Source: CAG-452 sp045531335
GTDB lineage: Bacteria > Bacillota > Clostridia > TANB77 > CAG-508
Length of the DNA: 19,673 nt
NCBI GenBank assembly: GCA_045531335.1
Contig: JAZSDU010000023.1
Span: 1 to 19,673, forward strand
Direction: 5' to 3'
The first letter of the stretch is position 1, and each line of letters begins with the position of its first letter. A program made the position numbers and the translations under genes. Below, piece by piece: positions 8,075 through 15,273 of this stretch. The notes below the pieces were generated by a model, which saw only the letters and a list, made by a program, of their open reading frames with translations, made no database searches and was not told the origin of the DNA.

Positions 8075-8161
8075 TGTAGGGGGCGCAGTCCTCGGCGCCC
8101 CGCAAATTCATTTATTTATAGACGGGTCGCCCTAGAGTGCGACCCCTACAATATTTGCAAT
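8075..8161. repeat. Palindromic intergenic element between dapA and dapB
   Basis: The element starts TTGTAGGGGGCGC and ends GACCCCTACA (8150), with a TATTTGCAAT boundary to 8161. The left hairpin is GGCGCagtcctcgGCGCC and the right is GGTCGCcctagagtGCGACC. The stems differ from those of the 7154/9179/17824 group, but the layout is the same. Confidence 0.75.
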
Positions 8162-8164
8162 GAA

Positions 8165-9058
8165 TTATTTGTTTGTTATAATTCCATAATTAATCATTTC
8201 GTTTTTTAAATTTTCTTTGCCAGCTTCAGTCATTTCTACTAATGGTAAACGAGGAACACCTGCGTTAAATCCTATCATATTACATGCAGCTTTAACTGGA
8301 ATAGGATTAACTTCTGAAAATAGGGCAGATGTTAATTTTAATGTATCTAATTGTAATCTTGTTGCTTCTTTGATATCTCCATTGAAAAAGCTTTCTACCA
8401 TATTATGAACATCTCTAGGTATAATATTTGAAAGAACTGATATAACTCCTAAACCTCCAAGTGAAAGAAGAGGTAAAACTTGATCATCATTACCAGAATA
8501 TATTGCAAGATTATCTTTGCATAAACTTGCTATTTCAGCTATTTGTGAAATGTTTCCACTTGCTTCTTTTACTGCAACTATATTTTCAATTTTAGAAAGT
8601 TCTAGATAAGTTGTAGGTAATATATTTAAACCGGTTCTACTAGGTACATTATATAAAATAACAGGAATTGTTATAGCATCTGCAATTGCTTTATAATGTG
8701 CAACTAATCCTGCTTGTGTAGTTTTATTATAATATGGTGTAACAACAAGCACTGCATCTGCGCCAACACTTTCTGCATATTTAGACATTTCAATTGCAGA
8801 TTTAGTACAGTTTCCACCAGTACCTGCAATTATTGGGATTCTTTTTGCAGCTACATCAATAGCAAATTTAATAGTTTCCTTTTTTTCTTCTGTAGTCATT
8901 GTTGAAGATTCTCCAGTAGTACCACAAACTACAATACTATCTGCGCCTTCCTTAATTTGGAATTCAATCATTTTTCTAAATTCCTCAAAATTTACACCAT
9001 CCTCTGTAAATGGTGTTATTATAGCTGTTCCACAGCCTCTAAAAACAACTTTTTTCAT
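8165..9058 (-). CDS. dapA: 4-hydroxy-tetrahydrodipicolinate synthase
   Basis: DapA condenses pyruvate with aspartate semialdehyde, the committed step to diaminopimelate, lysine and dipicolinate. The 297-residue length is typical. The motifs are in order: G-T-A-I-I-T-P-F-T-E-D-G; VVCGTTGESSTMTTEEK; AGTGGNCT; VTPYYNKTTQAGLVAHY with the active-site Tyr; ILYNVPSRTGLNI; and VAVKEASGNI with the Schiff-base Lys near residue 162. ATG 9058 follows AAGGAGTG (complement at 9070-9077). It sits between asd and dapB in pathway order. Intergenic repeats rather than clear promoters lie on both sides, so operon transcription from upstream of asd is the simplest reading. Confidence 0.97.
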   Translation of the reverse strand: MKKVVFRGCGTAIITPFTEDGVNFEEFRKMIEFQIKEGADSIVVCGTTGESSTMTTEEKKETIKFAIDVAAKRIPIIAGTGGNCTKSAIEMSKYAESVGADAVLVVTPYYNKTTQAGLVAHYKAIADAITIPVILYNVPSRTGLNILPTTYLELSKIENIVAVKEASGNISQIAEIASLCKDNLAIYSGNDDQVLPLLSLGGLGVISVLSNIIPRDVHNMVESFFNGDIKEATRLQLDTLKLTSALFSEVNPIPVKAACNMIGFNAGVPRLPLVEMTEAGKENLKNEMINYGIITNK

Positions 9059-9178
9059 ATAGTAAGTTCACTCCTTAGAGTTTGTAATAAAATGAAAAAC
9101 ATATTTATATTTTCCATGAAGTTATTATATTATAAAAAACAGAAAAAAGAAATAGAAATTTAAAAGATATATAAATTT

Positions 9179-9303
9179 GTAGAGAAAATGTAGGGGCGAC
9201 TAGTAGTCGTCCGCAACTTCCGAAGCCTTACTAAAATTAATTTATGTTAGAGTAAATTCTTCGAAGGCGGACAGCTGATAGCTGCCCCTACAACTTTTGC
9301 AAT
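9179..9303. repeat. Palindromic intergenic element between asd and dapA
   Basis: This is a full 125-bp copy from GTAGAGAAAATGTAGGGG to CCCCTACAACTTTTGCAAT. It has two hairpins (GACTagtAGTC and CAGCTgatAGCTG) with an AT-rich middle. The same outer boundaries (GTAGAGAAAATG and ATTGCAAAnGTTG) are found at 17824-17947 in the opposite orientation, which defines the element ends better than any single copy. Confidence 0.85.
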
Positions 9304-9306
9304 AGA

Positions 9307-10308
9307 TTATTTTTTAAAATTATAATCTATTAATTTTTCCACAATTTGTATTGCATTACTTGCAGCACCTTTTCTAATATTGTCTGCAACAACCCACATA
9401 TTTATTCCAAAAGGAACACTGTAATCCCTTCTGATTCTTCCAACATAGACTTCATCTGTTCCATTTGCATTTTGAGCAAGAGGGTATATATTGTTAATAG
9501 GATCATCTTCTAAAATTATACCAGGATAATTTTTTAATAATAGTTTTAATTCATCTAAATCAAAATCATTTTCGAATTCAACATTTATAGATTCGCTATG
9601 AGAATTAAGAACAGGAACTCTAACTGTTGTTGCTGTAATTCTTAAATTTGGTTTTCCAAGAATTTTTCTTGTTTCATTAATCATTTTAATTTCCTCTTTA
9701 GTATAACCATTATCTTCAAATACATCTATATGTGGTAAGCAATTGTTTGCAATAGTGTGAGGAAATTTTTGGGGAGCTAATCCTTTAAGTCCATTTTCTA
9801 AGTCTTCTATGCCTTTTATACCTGCACCAGATACAGCTTGATATGTAGAGTATACAATTCTTTTAATTGTATATTTATCATCTAATGGTTTTAATGGAAC
9901 AACAGCTTGAATTGTTGAACAATTAGGATTCGCAATAATACCGTGGTGAAGTTTTATAGCATCAGGATTTACTTCAGGTACTACTAAAGGTACATTTTCA
10001 TCCATTCTAAAAGCACTACTATTATCCACAACAATGCATCCCTTTGAAGCTGCAATAGGAGAGTACTTTTTAGAAGTTTCTCCACCTGCTGAGAATATTG
10101 CAAAATCAAAACCTTCATCAAATGAATTTTCAGTAAGTTCACGAACAACATATTCTTTTTCTAAAAATGTAAGCTTAGTTCCTGCAGATTTAGAAGAAGC
10201 AAAAAAAACATATTCAGATATAGGCAAATTTTTTTCTTCTAATACTTTACGTGCAGTAAGTCCAACTAAACCAGTAGCTCCAACTAATGCTAATTTATAT
10301 TTTTTCAT
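9307..10308 (-). CDS. asd: Aspartate-semialdehyde dehydrogenase
   Basis: Asd reduces aspartyl phosphate to aspartate semialdehyde, the branch point to lysine, threonine and methionine. The start chosen is ATG 10308 (MKKYKLALVGATGLVG), preceded by GAGGTG (complement of CACCTC at 10315-10320); a longer frame to 10332 would add residues ahead of this binding site. The product is 333 aa. Visible motifs are the nucleotide-binding GATGLVG, FASSKSAG, the FSAGG segment, VDNSSAFRM, PNCSTIQAV with the catalytic Cys near residue 127, YQAVSGAG, and the C-terminal VGRIRRD and NIRKGAASNAIQI. It leads the asd-dapA-dapB series. Confidence 0.97.
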   Translation of the reverse strand: MKKYKLALVGATGLVGLTARKVLEEKNLPISEYVFFASSKSAGTKLTFLEKEYVVRELTENSFDEGFDFAIFSAGGETSKKYSPIAASKGCIVVDNSSAFRMDENVPLVVPEVNPDAIKLHHGIIANPNCSTIQAVVPLKPLDDKYTIKRIVYSTYQAVSGAGIKGIEDLENGLKGLAPQKFPHTIANNCLPHIDVFEDNGYTKEEIKMINETRKILGKPNLRITATTVRVPVLNSHSESINVEFENDFDLDELKLLLKNYPGIILEDDPINNIYPLAQNANGTDEVYVGRIRRDYSVPFGINMWVVADNIRKGAASNAIQIVEKLIDYNFKK

Positions 10309-10576
10309 ACAAATCACCTCATTTATAAACACTATTATATGATATAAAACAATAAAAAGAAATACTTTAATAAATTTATTCTAGAAGTTCGGGTACAAAT
10401 TAAAAATTATTCGAATAATTTTATCGATTAAATGAAAATTTGAATTTTCATTTAACATTAAGAGTGAAAATAATTAATTTTTGCAAACATGGGGCCGATC
10501 ACTGAGGCCTTTTTGTTTCAAAAATTAATATTTTCACATAAATATTAAAATTAAAATATATTATTAATTAAAAACA
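10309..10576. other. Divergent asd-metK gap with two hairpins, otherwise empty
   Basis: No gene is seen here. A perfect 12-bp hairpin (TAAATGAAAATT 10429-10440 with AATTTTCATTTA 10443-10454) and a second hairpin (about 10485-10518, core GGCC gatcactga GGCC followed by TTTTT) could be terminators of short leader transcripts. A possible asd -10 box is TATAAT on the minus strand at 10339-10334, with no convincing -35. No lysine (L-box) or T-box pattern was recognised ahead of asd. Confidence 0.45.
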
Positions 10577-10605
10577 TTGACTAGAACACGAATAAAAGGT
10601 ATAAT
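10577..10605 (+). promoter_or_regulatory. Sigma-A-type promoter for the metK leader
   Basis: TTGACT (10577-10582) and TATAAT (10600-10605) are separated by exactly 17 bases and lie just upstream of the SAM riboswitch aptamer. This is the strongest consensus promoter in the window. Confidence 0.88.
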
Positions 10606-10618
10606 ATCTACAATATAT

Positions 10619-10719
10619 GTTATCAAGAGTGGACGAGAGAACCGGCTTTATAACTCCACAGCAACCTGTTATAAGACAAGGTGCTAATACCGGCAAAGCA
10701 AAGTGCTTTGAATGATGAT
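10619..10719 (+). promoter_or_regulatory. SAM-I (S-box) riboswitch aptamer
   Basis: The aptamer has the S-box landmarks: TTATCAAGAGTGG (P1/P2 start), GAGAGAACCGGC, CCACAGCAACC, AAGGTGCTAATACCGGC, and a closing TGATGAT that pairs with GTTATCA to form P1. The S-box class binds S-adenosylmethionine. Here it sits in the 5' leader of metK, whose product makes SAM, with a terminator downstream, so high SAM should stop transcription early. Confidence 0.95.
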
Positions 10720-10739
10720 TTAAATAAAATCAAAATTAG

Positions 10740-10767
10740 GGCTTTGCAATAAATGCAAAGCCTTTTT
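10740..10767 (+). terminator. Riboswitch expression-platform terminator
   Basis: GGCTTTGCA (10740-10748), loop ATAAA and TGCAAAGCC (10754-10762) are followed by TTTTT. The segment GCAAAGCAAAGTGCTTTG inside the end of the aptamer region (10694-10711) can pair with the left arm, so it is a plausible antiterminator strand. Confidence 0.9.
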
Positions 10768-10852
10768 GAATAAAATATATTTTTTGATGGACATATAGGG
10801 GGCAGTGTCCACCCGAATAAACAAAAATTTATTTATAAAGGAGATGGTTTAT

Positions 10853-11962
10853 ATGAAAAAATATTATTTTACATCAGAAAGTGTAACAGAAGGACATCCA
10901 GATAAAGTTTGTGATTTAATATCAGACTCAATACTAGACGAATGTTTAAAACAAGATAAGAATTCTAGAGTAGCAATAGAAACGTTTGCATCAAAAGATT
11001 TAATTAATATAGCAGGACAAATTACAACAAATGCAAATATAGATGCAGAAGAAATAGCAAGAAATGTTTTAAAAGAAATAGGGTATGATAATGAAAATAC
11101 TGATATTGATTATAGAACATGTAAAGTAGAAACAAATATAACAAAACAAAGCGAAGATATAGCAATGGGAGTAGATGTAGGTGGAGCAGGAGATCAAGGA
11201 ATCATGTTTGGTTATGCATCAGATGAAACTGAGGAACTTATGCCTTTCGCAATAGCTATGTCTCATAAACTTGCAAAAAAACTTACTGAGGTAAGAAAAA
11301 ATAAAGAAATAGATTATTTAAGACCAGATGGAAAAACACAAGTTACAGTAGAATACATAGATGATAAACCTGCAAGAATAGACACAATATTAATATCTAA
11401 TCAACATCTAGATACTGTGGATTTAGATGTAATGAAAAAGGATATTATAGAAAAAGTAATTTATAAAGTTATAGATAAAAAATATATAGATGAAAATACT
11501 AAAATATATGTAAATCCAACAGGGAGATTTGTTATAGGAGGACCTTTAGGAGATACTGGACTTACAGGAAGAAAAATAATTGTAGACACATATGGTGGAT
11601 ATGCAAAACATGGTGGAGGAGCATTTTCAGGAAAAGATTCAAGCAAAGTAGATAGAAGTGCTGCATATATGCTTCGTCACATTGCAAAAAGTATAGTTGC
11701 AAATGGCTTAGCAAAAAAATGTGAACTTCAAGTTGCATATGCAATAGGAATGAGTGAGCCTTTATCAGTGTTTGTTAATACATTTGGAACAAATACTATT
11801 TCAGAAGAAGAAATAATAGAAAAAATTGAAGAAAAATTTGATTTAACACCAAATGGAATAATAAAATATCTAGGGTTAAAAGAGCCAATATACACAAAAA
11901 CAACAAATTACGGACACTTTGGAGATAAGGATTTACCTTGGGAGAAAATAGTTGAATTGTAG
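10853..11962 (+). CDS. metK: S-adenosylmethionine synthetase
   Basis: MetK makes SAM from methionine and ATP. The start chosen is ATG 10853 (MKKYYFTSESVTEGHPDK), with AAAGGAGATGG at 10838-10848; an upstream in-frame ATG would extend back into the leader. The 369-residue product is slightly short for the family (usually about 380-400) but has all the signatures: TSESVTEGHPDK, the GVDVGGAGDQGIMFGYA hexapeptide region, the NPTGRFVIGGPLGDTGLTGRKI block, and YGGYAKHGGGAFSGKDSSKVDRS (P-loop-like GGGAFSGKD). It is controlled by the SAM riboswitch just upstream. A short GGACA...TGTCC repeat fragment (10789-10810) lies between terminator and start. The stop codon is inside a long inverted repeat. Confidence 0.97.
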   Translation: MKKYYFTSESVTEGHPDKVCDLISDSILDECLKQDKNSRVAIETFASKDLINIAGQITTNANIDAEEIARNVLKEIGYDNENTDIDYRTCKVETNITKQSEDIAMGVDVGGAGDQGIMFGYASDETEELMPFAIAMSHKLAKKLTEVRKNKEIDYLRPDGKTQVTVEYIDDKPARIDTILISNQHLDTVDLDVMKKDIIEKVIYKVIDKKYIDENTKIYVNPTGRFVIGGPLGDTGLTGRKIIVDTYGGYAKHGGGAFSGKDSSKVDRSAAYMLRHIAKSIVANGLAKKCELQVAYAIGMSEPLSVFVNTFGTNTISEEEIIEKIEEKFDLTPNGIIKYLGLKEPIYTKTTNYGHFGDKDLPWEKIVEL

Positions 11963-12034
11963 ACTAATGGGGACAGACCCCTTTAGTCTACTTCTACAAA
12001 AAATAGACTAAAGGGGTCTGTCCCTATTAGTCTA
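11960..12034. terminator. Long inverted repeat at the metK end (GGGACAGACCC type)
   Basis: The 31-base arms TAGACTAATGGGGACAGACC... (11960-11990) and their complement (12004-12034) differ at one position and enclose a 13-base loop. The metK TAG stop is the first triplet of the left arm. The GGGGACAGACCC core resembles the GGACAGTCCC repeats near yetF. It could act as a terminator or be an inserted repeat that supplied the stop codon. Only a short T-run (CGTTTTG) follows. Confidence 0.6.
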
Positions 12035-12088
12035 CGTTTTGTAACAAAACATTTAAATAAACATATAATACACTAGGAGTGAAGTTAT

Positions 12089-12442
12089 ATGTTAGACTTT
12101 ATTACAAATGCTGTAATTTGGGTATTAGCCTTATACGGATTAATAGAAATTATAAAAACTATATATTACATATGCACATGTACAAATTTAGAATCTGATG
12201 GTATATATTTTATAATAGCAGTAAAAAATCAAGAAGAAAAAATAGAAGGATTTATGCGTTCAATATTATTTAGAATAATTTATGGAAAAGAAGAATGTGT
12301 AAAAAATGTAATAATAACAGATTTGGGTTCAACAGATAAAACAAAGGAGATAGCAAAAAAGCTAGAAGAAGATTATAAATTTGTAAATGTTTTAGACTGG
12401 AAAACATGTAAAGATTTAATAGACAATATGGATAATAAATAA
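12089..12442 (+). CDS. Small membrane-anchored protein with glycosyltransferase-2-like fold fragment
   Basis: This 117-residue protein starts at ATG 12089 after AGGAGTGAAG. Residues about 4-30 are a hydrophobic segment. The rest, IIAVKNQEEKIEGFMRSI then VKNVIITDLGSTDKTKEIAKKL and a terminal VLDWKTCKDLID, resembles the start of a GT-A (family 2) nucleotide-sugar domain. That domain's usual DxD and acceptor regions are missing, so it is probably not an active transferase. It lies between metK and recD2. A hairpin and a promoter-like sequence before recD2 suggest it ends its own unit. Function is unknown, but size and neighbour spacing support a real gene. Confidence 0.65.
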   Translation: MLDFITNAVIWVLALYGLIEIIKTIYYICTCTNLESDGIYFIIAVKNQEEKIEGFMRSILFRIIYGKEECVKNVIITDLGSTDKTKEIAKKLEEDYKFVNVLDWKTCKDLIDNMDNK

Positions 12443-12448
12443 ATATAG

Positions 12449-12470
12449 GGGGCAGATTTATATCTGCCCC
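12449..12470 (+). terminator. Hairpin terminator, short relative of the palindromic repeat
   Basis: GGGGCAGAT, loop TTAT and ATCTGCCCC form a perfect 9-bp stem, flanked by TAGGGG/CCCCTA and followed by AT-rich DNA ending in TTTTTT (12478-12483). It looks like a single-hairpin remnant of the TGTAGGGG family that may serve as a terminator. Confidence 0.6.
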
Positions 12471-12488
12471 TAAAATATTTTTTAATAA

Positions 12489-12517
12489 TTTACATGTGTC
12501 TCTTTTTATGATATAAA
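12489..12517 (+). promoter_or_regulatory. Probable sigma-A promoter for recD2
   Basis: TTTACA (12489-12494) and TATAAA (12512-12517) are 17 bases apart, 34 bases before the recD2 start. This is a fair match in AT-rich DNA where chance matches are common. Confidence 0.5.
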
Positions 12518-12550
12518 ATAATAAGAAATAATTAGTAAGGAGAGAAAACT

Positions 12551-14753
12551 TTGGAAATAAAAGGACAGATTTCTGAAATTATATATCAAAATGAAGTAAA
12601 TGCATATACAATAGCAGAATTTGAAACAGATGAAGAATTAACAACAATAGTAGGATATCTACCTTTTATTAACAATGGAGATAGCCTAAAATTAGTTGGA
12701 AATTTTGTAAATCACCCAGACTATGGAAGACAATTCAAAATACAAACATTTGAAAAAATAATGCCTGAGACTTTAGAGGCATTAGAAAGATACTTAGCCG
12801 GTGGAATTATAAAAGGAGTAGGTCCTGCTACTGCAAAAAGAATAGTTGATAATTTTAAAGAAGAAACTCTGCATATTTTAAAATTTGAGCCATATAAACT
12901 TGCGAATATAAAAGGAATAACAAGTACTAGAGCAATAGAAATAGCAGAGGAATTCAACGAGAAATGGGAATTATGGCAAATAGTTGGGTTCCTAGAAAAA
13001 TTCGGCATAGTAGGACAAAATAGTAAAAAGGTTTATGAAGCTTTAGGTAAAGATGCAATAGCTAAAATAGAAGAAAATCCATATATATTAATAGATATAA
13101 CATATGGACTAGACTTTAAAAAAATAGATAAAATGGCAATGGATTTAGGAATAGCAAAAGAGAATGCAAAAAGAATTGAAAGTGCTATTAAATATAGTTT
13201 AATAATTGCAAGTCATAATGGAAATTCTTGTGTAATATATGAAAATTTAGTTAACTTTGTTTCAGATTTGTTAGGAATTAATGAAGAACAAATAGAAGAA
13301 GAAATAATAAATTTAAAAGCAACAGAAAGTATACATTTAGAAGAAAGAGAAGATAAAGAGTGGGTATATCTAAATAATTTTTATATTGCAGAAAAAAATA
13401 TTGCAGAAAAACTTATTGCATTAGATGAAACTAAAAATATAAAGAAAATAAAAAACTTCAAAGTTGAATTAGAAAAGGTAGAGGAAAAACAAGATATAAT
13501 TTTATCAGAAGAACAAAAAGAAGCTGTAAAAGCAGTAAATGATAACAATGTTTGTATAATTACAGGAGGACCTGGAACAGGTAAAACAACAATTATTAAA
13601 ACAATAATAGATATTTATAAATCTAAGAAAATGAAAGTTGTGCTTTGTGCTCCTACAGGTAGAGCAGCAAAAAGAATGCAAGAACAATCAGGGGAAGAAG
13701 CTACAACAATACATAGATTATTAGAAATAAGAAAATTAGATGATACAGAAGATTACTTATCAGTAGATTATCCAATAACTCCAATAGATGCAGATGTAGT
13801 AATAATAGATGAAATGTCTATGGTAGATATGTTTTTAATGAATCATATTTTAAAAGCTACATATTTAGGAACAAAACTAATATTAGTTGGAGATATAAAT
13901 CAGCTTCCATCAGTAGGACCAGGAAATGTTTTGCAAGATATTATAGAATCAGAAAGAATTACAACAATAGAGTTAAACAAAATATTTAGACAAGCAGCTA
14001 AAAGCAAGATAATAACAAATGCACATAGAGTAAATAACGGAGAAAGTTTCATAGGAGCAGAAGAAAAAGATAAAATAGATGACTTCTTCTATATAAATGA
14101 CACTACTCAAGAAAAAATGCTACAAGATGTTGTTTCACTTTGCTCAGGAAGACTTAAAAATTATGGAGATTATGATTTCTTTAAAAATATACAAGTACTT
14201 ACACCAACAAAAAAAGGAATGCTTGGAACAAAAGAGTTAAATGCATCACTTCAAAATGTTTTAAATCCAAATAAAAATATAGAAAAACAACATGGAGGAA
14301 GAGTATTTAGACCAGGTGATAGAGTAATGCAAATAAAAAATAATTACGATATCTATTGGGAAAAACAGATTAATGATAAAATGGAAGCGGGAGCAGGAAT
14401 ATTTAATGGTGAACTAGGAATGATTAAATCAATTGATGAAGCAGAAAGACAAATTGAAGTTTGTTTTGACGATGAAAAAGTTGCGTGGTATGACTTTACA
14501 AATCTTGATGAATTAGAACATAGTTATAGTATAACAATTCATAAATCTCAGCGGAAGTGAATTTGATGTAGTCGTATTGGTATTACCTCAAAGCTCACCA
14601 ATGCTGCTTACAAGGAATTTATTATATACAGCGCTTACAAGAGCAAAAGAACTTTTAATAGTAATCAGTAATAAAAATATAATAGAATTTATGATTGATA
14701 ACACGGACATAAAAAAACGAAACACAGGACTAAAACATAAATTGAATTTATAA
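12551..14753 (+). CDS. recD2: RecD2-type ATP-dependent DNA helicase, read through a +1 shift at CGG 14552
   Basis: RecD2 is a stand-alone superfamily 1B 5'-3' helicase of genome maintenance. It starts at TTG 12551, with AAGGAGAG ahead. The N-terminal OB-like and helix-hairpin-helix region (YLAGGIIKGVGPATAKRIV) is followed by GGPGTGKTT (Walker A, residues 339-347), APTGRAAKRM, VVIIDEMSM (DEMS 420-423), LVGDINQLPSVGPG and LNKIFRQ. At codon 668, within HKSQ-G-SEFD, the frame meets CGG and then stops (CGG AAG TGA). Dropping the C gives GSEFDVVVLVLP, LLTRNLLYTALTRAKELLIVI and an end at TAA 14751-14753, for 733 aa in all, a normal length. The region after the shift holds the last conserved helicase motif (YTALTRAK), so the zero-frame product should lack helicase activity. 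Confidence 0.93.
14552..14555 (+). other. Putative +1 frameshift site, CAG CGG A (recD2)
   Basis: CGG is codon 668. The zero frame ends two codons later at TGA 14558-14560. Skipping C14552 gives GGA AGT GAA TTT, the conserved G-S-E-F of the helicase motif, and 66 sense codons to 14753. UGA readthrough cannot explain it, because the conserved residues lie in the other frame. Confidence 0.88.
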
Positions 14754-14794
14754 TTATTATTCTAAACTGCTGAAGATAAATGGGGGATGAGTAT

Positions 14795-15262
14795 ATGGTT
14801 AATATAAGAAAGGCTAAAAAGAGTGATTTTGATAAAATAGTTAAATTAGCAAAAGAACTTTATGAAGTAGAATTACCTTTTGATAAAAATTTAAATAAGG
14901 ATTATTACAATACTAAAAAAGCAAAAAACAATTTAAAAAAATCAATAACATCAAAAAAGAATACATTTTTAGTTGCTGAACAAGATAAAGATTTAATCGG
15001 ATATATAGATGGAGATTTAATAGATAAAGAAGGCGTTTATATTAATAAAGTAGCTTATATAGAACATTTATGTGTAAGTGAAAAATATAGAAAACAAGGT
15101 ATTGGTAAAATGCTTATTGATGAATTTACTAGATTAATGAAAGAAAAAGATGCTAAGTTTATAAAACTAAATGCATTTCAAAATAATATTTCAGCTGTTT
15201 CATTTTATAAAAAAGAAGAATTTAAAGAATATTCAATTTACTATATGAAGGAAATAAAATAA
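14795..15262 (+). CDS. GNAT-family N-acetyltransferase
   Basis: The 155-residue protein has a GNAT fold: N-terminal VNIRKAKKSDFDKIVKLAKEL, central FLVAEQDKDLIGYIDGDL, then IEHLCVSEKYRKQGIGKMLIDEF, whose RKQGIGK is the acetyl-CoA pyrophosphate-binding loop, and a C-terminal LNAFQNNISAVSFYKKEEF. ATG 14795 is preferred because GGGGGATGAG lies 5-14 bases before it; an in-frame ATG at 14780 sits ahead of that site. The acceptor cannot be told from sequence; RimI-like or small-molecule acetylation are both possible. It lies between recD2 and recG, 41 bases after recD2 and 11 before recG, so co-transcription is likely. Confidence 0.88.
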   Translation: MVNIRKAKKSDFDKIVKLAKELYEVELPFDKNLNKDYYNTKKAKNNLKKSITSKKNTFLVAEQDKDLIGYIDGDLIDKEGVYINKVAYIEHLCVSEKYRKQGIGKMLIDEFTRLMKEKDAKFIKLNAFQNNISAVSFYKKEEFKEYSIYYMKEIK

Positions 15263-15273
15263 AGGAGAACTGA

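Noticed and set aside
10309..10576. T-box or lysine riboswitch between asd and metK
   Set aside because: Only simple hairpins are present; none of the conserved T-box or L-box sequence blocks was found.
14552..14560. UGA readthrough or selenocysteine at the recD2 break
   Set aside because: Conserved residues continue in the +1 frame beginning before the UGA, so the stop is never in the correct frame.
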